Positions 1 to 9,233 of a stretch of 64,000 nucleotides of DNA are shown one piece after another. Location: assembly GCA_016869515.1 (NCBI GenBank), contig VGDZ01000004.1, forward strand, positions 1 through 64,000. Direction: 5' to 3'. The stretch's first letter is position 1. The number at the start of each line of letters is the position of its first letter. Below the pieces are notes generated by a model. It ran no database searches and had not been told where the DNA came from. It saw only the letters and a program-made list of their open reading frames with translations. Source of the DNA: Alphaproteobacteria bacterium. GTDB lineage: Bacteria > Pseudomonadota > Alphaproteobacteria > VGDZ01. A program made the translations under genes and the position numbers.

Positions 1-2
1 TG

Positions 3-950
3 GTGCTGGCGCAGGCGGCGCAGCTGCAGGGCGACGAGGCCGCCGCCGGGCGGCACTACCGCGCCCTGGCCGAGGCGCCGGAGACCGCCTTCCTCGGCCG
101 TCGCGGGCTGATCGCGCAGGCCGTGCGCGGCGGCGACCAGGAGGCGGCGCTGACCGAAGCGCGCGAGGCGCAGCGCCTGGAACCGAAATCGCCTTGGCTT
201 TTGGAGACCTTGTTCCGGCTGCAGGGCCAGGCCGGACAGTGGAGCGGCGCCGAGCGCACGCTCGATGCCATGCTCGGCGCCCATCAGTTGGGCGCCGGCG
301 CCGGGCGCCGCCAGCAGGCGGTGGTGCTGCTGGCCCAGGCGCTGGCGGCCGAGGACAAGGGCGATCGAGCGCGTGGTCTGTCGCTGGCCGAGGAGGCGAC
401 GCGGTTGGCGCCAGAATTGGCGGCGGCCTGGATCGCGGCGGCGCGGCTGGCGCTGGCGCGCGGCAAGCGGCGGCGCGCGCGCAAGACCATCGAGCGCGGC
501 TGGCTGTCCCAGCCGCATCCCGAACTGGCCCGGCTGTGGAGCGGGCTGGCGGAAAACGAAAAGCCCGCACCGGCATTGGCCCGGGTGCGGGCTTTGGCGG
601 CGCTCCATCCGGAGCACCTGGAGAGTCGATTGATGGTGGCGGCGGCGGCGATCGCGGCGCGGGAATTCCGCCTGGCGCGCGATCAGCTGGACGCGGTCGC
701 GGCCGGCGGTCCGGCGCGCGTGCTAAGACTGTTGGCCGAACTCGATCGCGCCGAACTGGGCGAGGCGGCGGCGGGAGACGCCTTGCGTCGCGCCGAGAGT
801 GCGCCGGCCGATGCCGATTGGGTCTGCCGCGCCTGCGGCCATGCCGCCGGGGGCTGGCTGGCGACCTGCCCGGCCTGCGGCGGATTCGATTCCATCGATT
901 GGGCGCGACCCGCGCGCTCTGCCGAAACTGCTTTGGCTCAGGCTTCTTAG
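3..950 (+). CDS. TPR protein with C-terminal rubredoxin/zinc-ribbon tail (HemY-like of alphaproteobacteria), 5' partial
   Basis: Alanine-rich TPR-like repeats and C-terminal WVCRACGHAAGGWLATCPACGGFDSIDW (two CxxC); ORF open to the window edge. Confidence 0.65.
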   Translation: MLAQAAQLQGDEAAAGRHYRALAEAPETAFLGRRGLIAQAVRGGDQEAALTEAREAQRLEPKSPWLLETLFRLQGQAGQWSGAERTLDAMLGAHQLGAGAGRRQQAVVLLAQALAAEDKGDRARGLSLAEEATRLAPELAAAWIAAARLALARGKRRRARKTIERGWLSQPHPELARLWSGLAENEKPAPALARVRALAALHPEHLESRLMVAAAAIAAREFRLARDQLDAVAAGGPARVLRLLAELDRAELGEAAAGDALRRAESAPADADWVCRACGHAAGGWLATCPACGGFDSIDWARPARSAETALAQAS

Positions 951-962
951 GAGTTGACCGGT

Positions 963-1550
963 ATGACCGACGACGAGTTGAACCGCTTTCTCGACGCCGA
1001 ATTCGCCGAGATCGCGCAGGTTGCGGCGGCGACGCGGGCGGCGGTGGCCGAGCCCTTCCGGCGGCTGGTAAGGGCCTCGGTCGCGGCGCTGAACGCGGGC
1101 GGCAAGCTGATGTTCTTCGGCAATGGCGGCAGCGCCAGCGATTCGATGCACCTGGCGACCGAGTTCAGCGTGCGCTTCATCAAGGACCGCCGCGCCCTGG
1201 CGGCGATGGCGCTGACCGCGGATTCGGCGGCGATCACCGCCATCGGCAACGATTTCGGCTACGAGCAGCTGTTCGCCCGCCAGATCGAGGCGCTGGGGCG
1301 GAAGGGCGACGTCGCCATTGCGCTGTCGACCTCGGGCGTCAGCCCCAACGTGTTGGCCGGTCTGCGCCAGGCCAAGGCCATGGGCATCGTCCCGGCCGGC
1401 TTCGGCGGCAAGGGCGGCGGCAAGATGAAGGCGCTGGCCGATCCCTTCCTGCTGGTGCCGTCTTCGACCACGGCCCGCATCCAGGAGATGCACATCGCGC
1501 TCGGCCAGATGCTGTGTGGCGCGATCGAGCGCGAGCTAGGCCTGCCGTGA
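963..1550 (+). CDS. gmhA: D-sedoheptulose-7-phosphate isomerase / SIS-domain phosphoheptose isomerase
   Basis: FFGNGGSASDSMHLATEF and ALSTSGVSPNVL SIS motifs; ends EMHIALGQMLCGAIE typical of GmhA. Confidence 0.85.
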   Translation: MTDDELNRFLDAEFAEIAQVAAATRAAVAEPFRRLVRASVAALNAGGKLMFFGNGGSASDSMHLATEFSVRFIKDRRALAAMALTADSAAITAIGNDFGYEQLFARQIEALGRKGDVAIALSTSGVSPNVLAGLRQAKAMGIVPAGFGGKGGGKMKALADPFLLVPSSTTARIQEMHIALGQMLCGAIERELGLP

Positions 1551-2954
1551 GGCGCGCCAGCGCATCCACGCCCAGGTCAAGGCATAGCCCGCCAAGGCAC
1601 CGGCCGCCGGCATGATCGGCATGCGGAAGCGGCCCTGGAACGTCAGCGCCGCGATTGCTGTCATCATCGCGCAGAACACGAACAGCAGGACGCCGTTCCA
1701 GCGGCCGGATCCGGTTGCATGCGTCATCAACAGCAATCCGCCGGCAATCCCGGCCAGGACGATGCCGGCGTTGAAGGCCTTGACGAATATTCCGTAGAGC
1801 AGTGTCGACAGCATGCCGCGGGCAATGGTTTCCTTGACCATTGCCCAGCGCGCCTCGAGGCCGCGGGCGCGGCCGGCGGTCTCGAAAGTCGCCGTGCTGA
1901 AGCGATTGGAGACATCGAGCGTCGCCTTCAACCGGGCGGGGCCGGCGAAAACCTCGGTTCCTTCCCAGGCATGGGAGAGGAAGAGATCGGGAATATTGCG
2001 CAGAGTATTGACGATAACCGTGTCCGGGTGCTTACGGATGTAATCCAAGGCGAAATCACGCCGCAGGCGCTCGATTTCGATCGCGTCGGCAGCACGCTTC
2101 CAGGCATCGGTGGCTTGCAGTTCGGCGACGAGCTTGTTGCGGGCGGCGGCGATCGAAATGCCCTCGTTTCGGGCCATGATTTCGGGCGCCATGAAAGTAA
2201 TGAAATGCGAGCTGGTCATGCCGACCAGGCGCGGGTCCTTCATGACCACCGTGTTGCGCAGCAACCAGCCGCCGACCAGCAATGCCTGCACGGCGAGAAA
2301 GACGCCGACCATGGCGGCCAGCCGACTTTTCGTCTCATAGTGCCATGCCGCCACGACCAGCGCCGCCATCACCGGCAGCCACAAGTAGATGCCATGGGCG
2401 CGGGTCAGCGCCGCAAGCGCCGTCAACGCCGAGCACGTCGCGATCATGCCGAGACGACGATCGCCATCGACGATCCGCGCCGCTGCCACCAGAGCCGCCG
2501 CCACGAGGGTCACGAACAAGGCGTCCGAGGCGTTGCTGGCCGAGGTGACCCACTGGATCGGATCGAGCGCAACGGCGAGCGCCGCCAACCAGCCTGAGGC
2601 CGCGCCCCATCTGCGGCCGAGCAGGTAGGCGAGACCGACCGTGACCGCCAGCAGCGCCGCATTGATCATCACGCCGGTCGCAGGGCGCTCGCCCAGCATC
2701 GCATAGGCTGCAGCCAAGACAGCCGGGTAGAGCGGAACTCGCAAATGACTCGGCGCGATCGGCGGTTCGCGATTCTCGGAATGGACGCCATGATGCAGCA
2801 AATTGACTGCGACGTCGTGATAGTATTGCTCGGCCCGAAAGCCGTCCGGCATGGCCGCCAAGAGCAAATGGCAGAAATAGGCCAGAAAGACCGCGAAGCC
2901 TACCCACAGCAGAAGAAAGACGCGGTCCGATTTCGAGAGCCCGGTCAAGCTCAT
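1536..2954 (-). CDS. Polytopic membrane glycosyltransferase (ArnT/PMT, GT39-like)
   Basis: Multiple hydrophobic segments; start chosen at MSLTGLSKSDRVFLLLW; luminal-type loop YHDVAVNLLHHGVHSENREPP after TM1. Confidence 0.6.
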   Translation of the reverse strand: MSLTGLSKSDRVFLLLWVGFAVFLAYFCHLLLAAMPDGFRAEQYYHDVAVNLLHHGVHSENREPPIAPSHLRVPLYPAVLAAAYAMLGERPATGVMINAALLAVTVGLAYLLGRRWGAASGWLAALAVALDPIQWVTSASNASDALFVTLVAAALVAAARIVDGDRRLGMIATCSALTALAALTRAHGIYLWLPVMAALVVAAWHYETKSRLAAMVGVFLAVQALLVGGWLLRNTVVMKDPRLVGMTSSHFITFMAPEIMARNEGISIAAARNKLVAELQATDAWKRAADAIEIERLRRDFALDYIRKHPDTVIVNTLRNIPDLFLSHAWEGTEVFAGPARLKATLDVSNRFSTATFETAGRARGLEARWAMVKETIARGMLSTLLYGIFVKAFNAGIVLAGIAGGLLLMTHATGSGRWNGVLLFVFCAMMTAIAALTFQGRFRMPIMPAAGALAGYALTWAWMRWRASRQA

Positions 2955-2997
2955 CGAGTCGTGCCTCCTCGAACGAGCGAGATCACCATCGCAATGT

Positions 2998-4635
2998 TCA
3001 ATTTGCCGCCCGCCGCTTGCGAAGTACATAGAGGCGGCTGTCGCCGATCGCAATCAGGACGTAGAGGCGGGCAAGCAGCGGCAAGCGCGCCAGCAGGTCG
3101 AACAGCCATCCGATGGCGGACGGCAGGACCGCGCTCAATTTCTCGGCGAAATAGGATGCCGAGACGTAATAGCTGAAGGTCTCCGAATGAACGATTTCGA
3201 ATCCGGCCTTGGCCGCATAATTGGCGAACGTGGTCGGGGTGAAATAGTAGAGATGCATGTCCATCAGCCAAGGCCAATTCTGGCCGGTGATGCGCGGGAA
3301 CCAATTGCTCAGATCGACCGTGGACAGGCACAAGATCCCGCCATCGCGAAGCTTGCCGTTGGCGATCGCCAGGATCTGGTTCGGGTCGGAAACATGTTCG
3401 AGCACGTCCCACATCGCCACCATGTCGTAGTCTCGACCGAGCTCCGGCGCCACGGCCTCGGTCATGCCGGTACGGACATCGAGGCCCAAGGAATCGCGCG
3501 CATAGCCTGAAGCCCACCGCGAAGGTTCGATGCCGGTGGTTGTCCAGCCGCGCGATCGCGCCGCTTCCAGGAACAGGCCGCAATACGAGCCGATTTCGAG
3601 CGCGCCTCCCGGCTTGCCCAGATGGGGTCCTAGCCGATCCATCAGGCGCGAGAACGTCTTCCGCCGCGCATCGGCGTATTTGAGGTAGGCATGGTCGACG
3701 ACGTCGCCATAGAGCGCATCGAGGCCCTGGGGCCGCGCCCAGGACGGCACGAACATGAGATCGCAGACCAGGCACTGCTCGACGCGGGGCTTGTTGTCGT
3801 GCTCCATGCTGGTGCAGCGAAACGCCTCGGCGTTCGGTCGTCCACTGCGTCTTGCCGCCCAGCGCTCGACCAGATAAGGGCTGTCGCAAAAAGGGCAGCG
3901 TTCAGCCTCCGCCGGGGGCAGGCCGGGCATGTGCGGCCGCCGGAAGGCGCCAATCGGCAGCCGGAGGATGTCGGCAAGCGCGCTACCGATCTTGCGGCAG
4001 GTGGAGCCGAAGGTCGATGCGGGCGGTGCGTCGGCGGGGATCGCGGCATTCCTGACGGTCAATCGGCGGTCGAGCACGGCACGCAGAGACCGAGCATGGA
4101 AAACACGTCCGTCGGATCGGATGGCCTCGATGCCGGCGCCGCGCAGGCGATCCACCCGATAGACCCGGAAAGGCGACATGCAGTCGTCCACTGTCGCACG
4201 GACCAGTTTGCGCCCCACCCAGTCGACCGCGTCGTCGACCCATGCCGATCCACCGCCGCCGGGCGGCCGCGATCCGACGACCACGTCCGCCTCCCCTGCC
4301 GCCGCCAACAGCGCTCGAACCTGATCGACCCCGAACGCAGTGCCACCATCGAGCGTCACCAAAATGCGGTAGCCGAATCGCATGGCGTGGAGCAGCGCCA
4401 GTCGATGCGCCGAACCCTGACCGATGGCGCGCGGACGTCGCACGATCGTCAGTCGGGGGTGGTGGAACGCGGAGCCATCCTGATGCAGCGCCGCGGCATC
4501 GTCCGCCCGGTCGTCGACGATCAACAAGTGCCAGGACTCGTCCTCGGCCAGCAATGCGGCGCAACGCGCCGCCACGTCCGCAACCGGACAGGCGCTGGCG
4601 ACGAAAAGCAATACGTTCGAGACCGCTTGCGTCAT
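2998..4635 (-). CDS. Fusion of GT2-like glycosyltransferase domain and zinc-ribbon SAM methyltransferase
   Basis: Start MTQAVSNVLLFVAS (ATG overlaps the upstream stop); GT2-like N-terminus; CPFCDS...CLVCDLMFV followed by ALEIGSYCGLFLEAA and MWDVLEHVSDP. Confidence 0.7.
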   Translation of the reverse strand: MTQAVSNVLLFVASACPVADVAARCAALLAEDESWHLLIVDDRADDAAALHQDGSAFHHPRLTIVRRPRAIGQGSAHRLALLHAMRFGYRILVTLDGGTAFGVDQVRALLAAAGEADVVVGSRPPGGGGSAWVDDAVDWVGRKLVRATVDDCMSPFRVYRVDRLRGAGIEAIRSDGRVFHARSLRAVLDRRLTVRNAAIPADAPPASTFGSTCRKIGSALADILRLPIGAFRRPHMPGLPPAEAERCPFCDSPYLVERWAARRSGRPNAEAFRCTSMEHDNKPRVEQCLVCDLMFVPSWARPQGLDALYGDVVDHAYLKYADARRKTFSRLMDRLGPHLGKPGGALEIGSYCGLFLEAARSRGWTTTGIEPSRWASGYARDSLGLDVRTGMTEAVAPELGRDYDMVAMWDVLEHVSDPNQILAIANGKLRDGGILCLSTVDLSNWFPRITGQNWPWLMDMHLYYFTPTTFANYAAKAGFEIVHSETFSYYVSASYFAEKLSAVLPSAIGWLFDLLARLPLLARLYVLIAIGDSRLYVLRKRRAAN

Positions 4636-5855
4636 GGCCGGTCGCCAATCAGGGCCCGAGTCCGCGCAAGGACCGCGTCGACCGTGATGTCCTTGAGGCA
4701 AAGATTGTCGGTGCAGAGCGAGCGTTTTTGATTGTAGACCGAGACGCAGGGGCTGCAGGCCAAGCCGAGATAGAGGGCTTGTTGGCGCGGGCCGACCGGG
4801 CCGAAGATGTCGGGCGTCTCGGGACCGAACAGCACCAAAGTGGGCAGGTCGGTGGCCGAAGCGAAATGCGCCGGGCCGGAATCGTTGGTCACCATGGCGT
4901 GGCAGGCATTGTAGAGGTCGATCAACTCGCGGAAGCTGGTGCGTCCTGCCATGTTGGCGACGCGGGGATGGCCGATGCGTGCCGCCAGCCCGGCATTGGC
5001 GCCGGTCTCGGACGGCGCGCCGGTCAACACCACGGCGATGTCGTCGCGTTCCAGCAGGCGCTTGGCCAGAGCGACGTAATTGTCGTCGGGCCAGCGACGC
5101 AAGGCGACCAGATCGCTGGCGTTGGCGTTGAGAATCACCAGGCGATGGCGATCCTCCAGCGCCGGACAGGCGGCGCGCAGCTTGGCCTGGATCGCGGCCA
5201 GGCCAGCGTCGTCGCTGAGAATGCGCAATCGGTCCTCGCCGGTCCGCGCAATCGCAGTTTTGGCGCGAGGCTCGGAACTCGCCGGCTCGGCAGCCGCAGC
5301 GACCAGGGACAGATAGGAGTCGGCGACATGGCGATGCGGGTTGTAGATCACCTTGTGGGTCAGGAGATCGCCGAGATCGTGTCCCTCTTCGGCAAAGCGG
5401 TGGAAGCCGACCCTGCGCCCCGCACCGCTGGCCCAGGCCAATAAGGTGCTGAAGCGGGCATAGACCTCGAGATTGACGGTGGTGTCGATGCCGGCCGCCC
5501 GCACGCGCTGCAAGGCCTTGGCCGCGCTCCCGATCAAACCGCCGAGCGACGACGGATCGAGAATCAGGCGACGTTCCGCTGGAATCCCCATCAGTGCCAG
5601 GGCTTCGCTGCCGGTAGCGAAGGTCATGAACCAGAGTTCGACGTCGCCGAAACGACGCTGCGCCGCCCGCAACGCGGGATGGGCGATGAACAACGCGCCG
5701 ATTTCGGCCAGGCATATGAACAGGATGCGCCGCGGCGGGCCGGCTGGGGCCGGTGACGGGCGCAAGCGCTCGATCAGGGTCACGACGCGGCACAGCGGCG
5801 TCCCGGCATGGCGATCGATGCGCCGCATGGCGTCGGGGTGCATGACTCGATTCAA
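4632..5855 (-). CDS. Glycosyltransferase family 9 (heptosyltransferase-like)
   Basis: ILFICLAEIGALFIAHPALRAA at N-terminus; VTNDSGPAHFASATDLPTLVLFGPETPDIFGP signature. Confidence 0.85.
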   Translation of the reverse strand: MNRVMHPDAMRRIDRHAGTPLCRVVTLIERLRPSPAPAGPPRRILFICLAEIGALFIAHPALRAAQRRFGDVELWFMTFATGSEALALMGIPAERRLILDPSSLGGLIGSAAKALQRVRAAGIDTTVNLEVYARFSTLLAWASGAGRRVGFHRFAEEGHDLGDLLTHKVIYNPHRHVADSYLSLVAAAAEPASSEPRAKTAIARTGEDRLRILSDDAGLAAIQAKLRAACPALEDRHRLVILNANASDLVALRRWPDDNYVALAKRLLERDDIAVVLTGAPSETGANAGLAARIGHPRVANMAGRTSFRELIDLYNACHAMVTNDSGPAHFASATDLPTLVLFGPETPDIFGPVGPRQQALYLGLACSPCVSVYNQKRSLCTDNLCLKDITVDAVLARTRALIGDRP

Positions 5856-5856
5856 A

Positions 5857-7281
5857 TCAGGTGGGAACGGCGCGGGACCTTAGCAAACACGCCATCAGCG
5901 TCGCAAGCCACAGTGCGGCGTATGCCTCGATCATCAAACGAGGCTCGTCAAAGCCCAGTTCCGCTAGGAATATCGATCGGACCACGGCGTAGGCCGCGGT
6001 CGAGGCGAGCATCACGCGTGCGACGGGAACTTGGTACGGCCAACGCCACAGCAGGAAGAGAGTCGAAACCACCAGGGCTAGCCGCAGGCCGAACAGGGCG
6101 CCACGCCAAACCGTCGGCAACGGGTGATCGGCCAAAAGGGCGACGAGATCGCGCCATCCTTCGAGCCGGAGGCGCTCGCGTTCGGGATTGTGGAATTCGA
6201 TCGGATAGCCGCCGCTCCAAGTCGGCAACAGCCATAGCGTTGCTACGCGGCGGAGCGGCAGGATCAGCCAATACTCGACCGGATCCGCGGCACGCCGCGC
6301 CTCAGCCAGCTTCGAGAATTCGGCATCGATGTCGTCGGGGAATTCCGTGCCGCGGTGGGCATTGAGACGGGCAAGCAACGTCGCGACCTGTTCGCGTTCG
6401 CCGGCGTCGCGATAGGCATGGTTCGGGAAGCGCACGCGATCGAAGCGGCGGTTGGCGATCGCATCGATCACCGTTGCGCCGTCATATTGGCGATAGGTCC
6501 AGGTGGTGAGCCAGTCGAGAAGTCCCTGGGGCTTGCCCAGGCCGACATTATAGTCCGACTTGGGCAGGGCCGAGAGACCGACGGCAAGATTGCGCGCCGT
6601 CCATGCGCCGAGCGGCAGGCTGGCGATGACGGCGACCAGCAACCCTCGCCGAATCGCGTCGGCTGGGGGATGGACCATGAAAGCAGTCACCGCCACCGCC
6701 GGCGCCAAGGTGACGGCATCGAGGCGCACGAACATGGCGGCTGCGAGCGCAAGACCGAGGGGAACAGCTCGCAAACAGCGGATGCGGGCCGATTCCGCCA
6801 ATTCCGCCAAAAGCCAAATCGTGGTCGCAACGGCCAGGGTTTCGGTCAGAATGAACCGCGACCAGGCGAAAGTGATCGGATTGAAACCCAGCATCAACAC
6901 GGCAATTGCAGCCCAGCGCGGCGATTGGACGGTGCGTTCGACGACGCTTCCGACGCGTACCAACACCAATGCCAGCAACGACGTTTGGGTTATGATCGCT
7001 GCGATCTGCAGCGCGGCATTGCCGTCGCCTGGCACCCGTCCGATCATTGCGCCGACGAGCGCGATCACCGCCGAATAGCCAGGAAACTGGTTGCCGCCCC
7101 AATGCGGCGTGCAGGTGGCGGCGATGGGATCGTCGATCGAGATGCAGCGATTGAACAGCAGGTTGTCGGCCACGGCGATATAGCGCTCGGTGTCGCCGCC
7201 CCATTCCTGGTGAGCCACGCCATGGAACCCCATCGCCAGGCCGACAGCGAGTGCTGCCGCCAGTATCCGCCGATCAACCAC
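5857..7281 (-). CDS. Polytopic membrane glycosyltransferase (GT39-like)
   Basis: Hydrophobic ORF with many TM segments; WGGDTERYIAVADNLL loop after TM1. Confidence 0.6.
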   Translation of the reverse strand: MVDRRILAAALAVGLAMGFHGVAHQEWGGDTERYIAVADNLLFNRCISIDDPIAATCTPHWGGNQFPGYSAVIALVGAMIGRVPGDGNAALQIAAIITQTSLLALVLVRVGSVVERTVQSPRWAAIAVLMLGFNPITFAWSRFILTETLAVATTIWLLAELAESARIRCLRAVPLGLALAAAMFVRLDAVTLAPAVAVTAFMVHPPADAIRRGLLVAVIASLPLGAWTARNLAVGLSALPKSDYNVGLGKPQGLLDWLTTWTYRQYDGATVIDAIANRRFDRVRFPNHAYRDAGEREQVATLLARLNAHRGTEFPDDIDAEFSKLAEARRAADPVEYWLILPLRRVATLWLLPTWSGGYPIEFHNPERERLRLEGWRDLVALLADHPLPTVWRGALFGLRLALVVSTLFLLWRWPYQVPVARVMLASTAAYAVVRSIFLAELGFDEPRLMIEAYAALWLATLMACLLRSRAVPT

Positions 7282-9217
7282 GCGCCCAAGCCTCGCGCCA
7301 GGACTGGAACATCAGGATCGCCCATAGCCGGTGCTGCCAGTTGCGCCGGCCGGAAAGATGTTCGTCCCACAGCACCCGGATCGGCACCGGATCGAAGAAC
7401 CCATCGGCCCGCAGGCGTGCCGCGTCCAGCAGCCCCTCGGCCCAATCCCGCATCGGGCCGCGCAGCCATTCGTGGATCGGCACGCCGAAACCCCATTTCG
7501 GCCGCTCGATCAGCGCCTGCGGCACGTGACGATAAAGCACCTCGCGCAGCGCGATCTTGCCGCGCCCGCCGGCGACCTTGAGATCGAGCGGCAACCGCCA
7601 GGCCAGCGCGGCGAGGCGATAGTCCAGCAGCGGTTCGCGCGCCTCCAGCGATACCGCCATGCTGGCACGATCGACCTTGGTCAGGATATCGTCGTTCATG
7701 TAGGTGACGGCATCGAGATACATCATCCGCCGCACCAGGTCGGCGTCGGGCGCCTCGCGCTCGACCGCCAGCAGGGGGTCGAGCGGCCGCCGGCGATCGG
7801 CGACGATCGCGGCGGGATCGGGATAGAGGCTGACCAGCGAGCGGTACATGGCGGCGATGCCGTCAGTGCGCAGCAGCGCCGCCAGCTTGTGCAGCTTGTC
7901 GCCGACGTCGCGCTGACGCAGCGCGCGCGGCAGGATCGGCGCCAGCGCACCCAGCACCGAATCATAAGCGCCGGGCGGTACGGCGGCGATGACATGGCCC
8001 AACGCTTGCACCGCCGGCCAGGGCACTGCGCCGCCAAAGCGGGCGATGTCGCGCGCCCAGAAGTAACGGGTGTAGCCGCCGAACATCTCGTCGCCGCCGT
8101 CGCCGGTCAGGCAGACCGTGACGTGGTGTCGCGCCATGCGGCTGACGAGATAGGTCGGGAGCTGCGAGGAATCGGCAAAGGGCTCGTCGTAGGACGGCCC
8201 CATCAGCGGGATCGCCGCCATCGCCTCCTCGGGGCTGACCATCAGCTCGGTGTGCTGGGTGCCGAGATGCGCGGCGACGGCGCGGGCGTGGTCGGCTTCG
8301 TTGTAGGCGTCGACGGTGAAGCCGATGGTATAGGTCTTGACCGGCTGGCCGGTCTTTTTCATCAGCGCGGCGACGGTCGAGGAATCGACTCCCCCCGACA
8401 GGAACACGCCCAGCGGCACGTCGGCGATCATGCGTCGCGCCACAGAGTCCGCCAGCAGCGCCTCGAGCGCGTCGATGGCCTCGCCGCGAGACCCGGTCCA
8501 GGGATCCGCTAGGCCGGCGCGCGCCACGTCCGCCAGTTTCCAATAGGGCGCGATCTCCCAGCGATCGGGCGCGCTGGCGGTGAGGATGTGCCCGGGCGCC
8601 AGCTTGGCGAAGCCCTCGAAGATCGCCTTGCCGCCCGGAATGCAGCCGCGCAGCAGGTAGAGCGCAACCGCCTCGCGATCGACGCTCGGCGCGAAGCCCT
8701 CCAGCGCCTTGAACGCCCAGGCCTCGGAGGCGAAGACCAGCCGGCCGCGATGCCTTCCATAGAGCAGCGGCTTGACGCCGAAACGATCGCGTACCAGATG
8801 CAGGCGTCGTTCGACCGCGTCCCACAGCGCGAAGGCGAACATGCCATTCAGGCGATTGACCGCCGGGACCAGCCCCCATTGCTCGATCGCCGCCAGCATG
8901 ACCTCGGTGTCGGAATGACCGCGGAAACGATGGCCGAGCGGTTCGAGTTCGGCGCGCAGGTCGCAGAAATTGTAGACCTCGCCGTTGTAGCAGATGACGT
9001 AGCGGCCCGAGGCCGAGCGCATCGGCTGAAGTCCGGTCTCGGTCAGGTCGACGATCGCCAGCCGGCGATGGCCGAAGGCCACGCCCGCGGCGCCGTCGGC
9101 CCAGGCGCAGGCCGCATCCGGCCCGCGATGGGCGATGCGCTGCGCCATCGCCTGGGCGAGGGATTCGAGCGCCGCGCCCTCGCCGGGCGGGCCGAACAGG
9201 CCGGTTATGCCGCACAT
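7274..9217 (-). CDS. asnB: Asparagine synthase (glutamine-hydrolysing) family amidotransferase
   Basis: N-terminal MCGITGLFG (Cys2), HRGPDAACAW, SGGVDSS PP-loop, ARASMAVSLEAREPLLDYRL-type C-terminus. Confidence 0.9.
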   Translation of the reverse strand: MCGITGLFGPPGEGAALESLAQAMAQRIAHRGPDAACAWADGAAGVAFGHRRLAIVDLTETGLQPMRSASGRYVICYNGEVYNFCDLRAELEPLGHRFRGHSDTEVMLAAIEQWGLVPAVNRLNGMFAFALWDAVERRLHLVRDRFGVKPLLYGRHRGRLVFASEAWAFKALEGFAPSVDREAVALYLLRGCIPGGKAIFEGFAKLAPGHILTASAPDRWEIAPYWKLADVARAGLADPWTGSRGEAIDALEALLADSVARRMIADVPLGVFLSGGVDSSTVAALMKKTGQPVKTYTIGFTVDAYNEADHARAVAAHLGTQHTELMVSPEEAMAAIPLMGPSYDEPFADSSQLPTYLVSRMARHHVTVCLTGDGGDEMFGGYTRYFWARDIARFGGAVPWPAVQALGHVIAAVPPGAYDSVLGALAPILPRALRQRDVGDKLHKLAALLRTDGIAAMYRSLVSLYPDPAAIVADRRRPLDPLLAVEREAPDADLVRRMMYLDAVTYMNDDILTKVDRASMAVSLEAREPLLDYRLAALAWRLPLDLKVAGGRGKIALREVLYRHVPQALIERPKWGFGVPIHEWLRGPMRDWAEGLLDAARLRADGFFDPVPIRVLWDEHLSGRRNWQHRLWAILMFQSWREAWARG

Positions 9218-9233
9218 GATCGGGGGATCGGGC

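Noticed and set aside
2998-5793. 931-aa ORF as one giant protein
   Set aside because: The N-terminal part is an out-of-frame reading of the GT9 gene; the real start is ATG at 4635.
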